Shown here one piece after another: positions 25,600 to 27,068 of a stretch of 27,068 nucleotides of DNA (within the stretch, counting starts at the first letter, position 1; every line of letters begins with the position of its first letter). The notes beneath the pieces were generated by a model. That model saw only the letters and a list, made by a program, of their open reading frames with translations. It had not been told where the DNA came from and did no database searches. The DNA lies in the NCBI GenBank assembly GCA_902578845.1, contig CACHEM010000012.1, positions 1 through 27,068 of the forward strand, written 5' to 3'. The position numbers and the translations under genes are program-made. The stretch is from an uncultured Prochlorococcus sp. (GTDB taxonomy: Bacteria; Cyanobacteriota; Cyanobacteriia; PCC-6307; Cyanobiaceae).

Positions 25600-26778
25600 T
25601 CAAATAATAGAATTAATAATATCTTTAGCAGCTCTCTGGACAACGCCCTCTTCTCCTAATTCTTTTTTTAAAAAAGCATAACCTTTTTTAATTTTTATTT
25701 TTTCTGACTTCCCATCAAGAATCCTACAAGATTTATAGAAAATTTTCTTTTCATCAAACTCCTTTTGTACAAACTCAGGAATTATTAATTTATTAACTAA
25801 CAAATTTACAGGGGAAATAAATTTCACTTTGAAATTGAGAATTTTTTTAGCAATAAAAGCAGTTACCCTACTTACTCTATAACCAACAATCTGTGGTATT
25901 CCATACAATGCTAATTCCATATTTACTGTCCCAGATTTACAGAGAGCAATTTTAGTAAGCGAATAAATATAAGGCTTTAATTTTGCACTATCTTTTTGAG
26001 AAATAACAAGGCCTTTAACTTGATACTTTCTAAAGGCTTTTTTGAATGTTTCATCAAAAGCCCTCCGACAGGAGGGAATATAGACAATCAAACTTGGATA
26101 TTTTTGTTGTAATTTTTTAGCCGCCCTCATAAAAGTAGGCAATATATATCGCAATTCTTGGGGTCTTGATGCCGGCATTAAAAGTATAATGCTTTGATCT
26201 GGGCGAAGATTTAGAGTAGCTCTGGCATCTTTCTTTAGAGGAAGTTTTTTTGTCAAATCAATCATTGGATGTCCAACCCACAAAACATTGCCTCCCCTCT
26301 TTTTGTAGAATGCTGCTTCTTTCTTGAAAATTGCAAAAATCTTATCAGAAAACTTTATTAGATTTGTTGTAGTATTATTTCCAACCCTCCAAGCCCACTC
26401 TTGAGGTGCAATATAGTAAAAAATTTGAATTTTAGTCTTCGATCTTTTTAATTTAGTGCCAATTTTTATGTTTGGGCCCATATAATCAATCAAAATTAAG
26501 CAATCAGGAGGATGTTTTTTTAGTAATTTGTAGAACCTTTTCTGAATTCTTATTGTTGGAATAATAAGAGGTAAAGCCTCCCAAATTCCTATTGCACTAA
26601 TTGATGTAGTATCTTGAAGAATTTTTACACCTTCTTTTTTCATCCTTTCGCCGCCTAATCCGCAAATTTCTAAATCTATATAATTTTTTTTAGCTTCATC
26701 TAATAATGCTTTTGATAATAAACTTCCGTGCAAATCTCCAGAAACTTCTCCAGTACTAATAAATATCTTTTTTTTCAT
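25600..26778 (-). CDS. lpxB: Lipid-A-disaccharide synthase
   Basis: LpxB joins UDP-2,3-diacylglucosamine and lipid X to the lipid A disaccharide at the inner membrane face, a GT19 glycosyltransferase. The 392 residues show the start STGEVSGDLHGSLL, LIDYMGPNIKIG, YYIAPQEWAWRVG, LLMPASRPQELRYILP and the nucleotide-sugar site CKSGTVNMELALYGIPQIVGY. Length is right. ATG at 26778 overlaps the lpxA stop as ATGA, which means translational coupling of the pathway genes. Lysine-rich composition reflects base composition. Confidence 0.96.
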   Translation of the reverse strand: MKKKIFISTGEVSGDLHGSLLSKALLDEAKKNYIDLEICGLGGERMKKEGVKILQDTTSISAIGIWEALPLIIPTIRIQKRFYKLLKKHPPDCLILIDYMGPNIKIGTKLKRSKTKIQIFYYIAPQEWAWRVGNNTTTNLIKFSDKIFAIFKKEAAFYKKRGGNVLWVGHPMIDLTKKLPLKKDARATLNLRPDQSIILLMPASRPQELRYILPTFMRAAKKLQQKYPSLIVYIPSCRRAFDETFKKAFRKYQVKGLVISQKDSAKLKPYIYSLTKIALCKSGTVNMELALYGIPQIVGYRVSRVTAFIAKKILNFKVKFISPVNLLVNKLIIPEFVQKEFDEKKIFYKSCRILDGKSEKIKIKKGYAFLKKELGEEGVVQRAAKDIINSII

Positions 26779-27068
26779 AAATTAACTACAGGCATTGGTC
26801 CTCGTCTTTCTTTAGATATTGACTCTTTTAAAAAACTACATAATCTTGAAGATGAAATATCTAATTCTCCTTTCATTACTTTTTCTAATGAATTTGAAAT
26901 CGCATCATCAGATTTAAAAAGTAGATTCCAAGTGCTTTGAAGTAATTTTAAATCAAAATCTTTATTTTCCATTAATCCGCTTCTCTTAATTCCAATCCTA
27001 TTTAACCCTCTCAATCTTCCTGGATGCCCTTCGGCCAAACAAAAAGGAGGTACATCTCTATCTACTCT
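26775..27068 (-). CDS. lpxA: UDP-N-acetylglucosamine acyltransferase LpxA (C-terminal part)
   Basis: The frame is open to the right edge of the window, so the start is outside it. The visible 97 codons hold the conserved end of the left-handed beta helix (VPPFCLAEGHPGRLRGLNRIGIKRSG) followed by the helical C-terminal domain. LpxA acylates UDP-GlcNAc, the first step of lipid A synthesis. TTG near 27038 is an internal leucine, not a start, because RVDRDVPPFC precedes it in frame. lpxB follows with a four-base overlap. Confidence 0.93.
   Translation of the reverse strand, partial: RVDRDVPPFCLAEGHPGRLRGLNRIGIKRSGLMENKDFDLKLLQSTWNLLFKSDDAISNSLEKVMKGELDISSSRLCSFLKESISKERRGPMPVVNL

Noticed and set aside
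25584..25643. Longer N-terminus for MsrA (20 extra residues)
   Set aside because: It would lie inside the lpxB 3' end and put extra residues before a well-formed signal peptide.
1..27068. CRISPR arrays, insertion sequences, prophage, integron or anti-phage system
   Set aside because: No regularly spaced repeats, terminal inverted repeats, transposase, integrase or known defence genes are visible; the only tRNA shows no attached duplicated 3' end nearby.

Overview
The window reads as core chromosome of a high-light-adapted Prochlorococcus, probably close to the MIT9312/AS9601 type. This is inferred from the very AT-rich sequence, tiny or negative intergenic distances, a high-light-inducible (Hli) protein gene, the clpR-clpP3 pair, several cyanobacteria-only protein families (DUF3119, DUF3086, DUF1825), and protein sequences that look like Prochlorococcus orthologues. 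I see no transposase, integrase, CRISPR array, phage gene or rRNA.

Layout. 1-4760 (+): the 3' part of miaB, then ddl, a small membrane-anchored protein, ftsQ and ftsZ, a tRNA-modification plus cell wall/division run. 4775-4870 (-): the small SRP RNA gene, tail to tail with ftsZ. 4917-5690 (+) panB overlaps the end of hemW (-). 7003-11564 (+): a membrane PIN-TRAM protein, clpR, clpP3, ilvC and cobD. 11607-12067 (+): an hli gene and a tiny two-helix membrane protein. 12062-13400 (-): three small membrane or exported proteins of unknown function, then the nucleoid protein HU with its own terminator. 13401-14025 is the only long stretch without an intact gene. It holds a short, apparently frame-broken reading frame just upstream of hup and then about 370 bases in which I recognise nothing. 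14026-17590: glycogen debranching enzyme glgX (+), tRNA-Gly(UCC) (-), and a sugar:cation symporter that is probably the Prochlorococcus glucose transporter GlcH. 17600-20409 (+): an MlaE-type lipid ABC permease, DUF3119, DUF3086 and plsY, a run with an envelope/lipid flavour. 20393-22709 (-): pyrF, tyrS, DUF1825. 22861-24969 (+): a stand-alone protein with a divergent GIY-YIG nuclease-like domain, and pepA. 24981-27068 (-): an exported MsrA, lpxB and the 3' part of lpxA.

How the genes work together. Most are housekeeping: division (ftsQ, ftsZ), peptidoglycan precursor (ddl), lipid A (lpxA, lpxB), phospholipid entry step (plsY), Clp proteolysis with an inactive ClpR ring partner, cofactors (panB, cobD), branched-chain amino acids (ilvC), pyrimidines (pyrF), protein export (SRP RNA), translation (tyrS, tRNA-Gly, miaB) and sugar storage or uptake (glgX, glcH). 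I did not find a clear new multi-gene system. The items most worth checking are the split small frame beside hup, the orphan GIY-YIG-like protein, the exported MsrA beside lpxB, and the block of small membrane proteins after hli.
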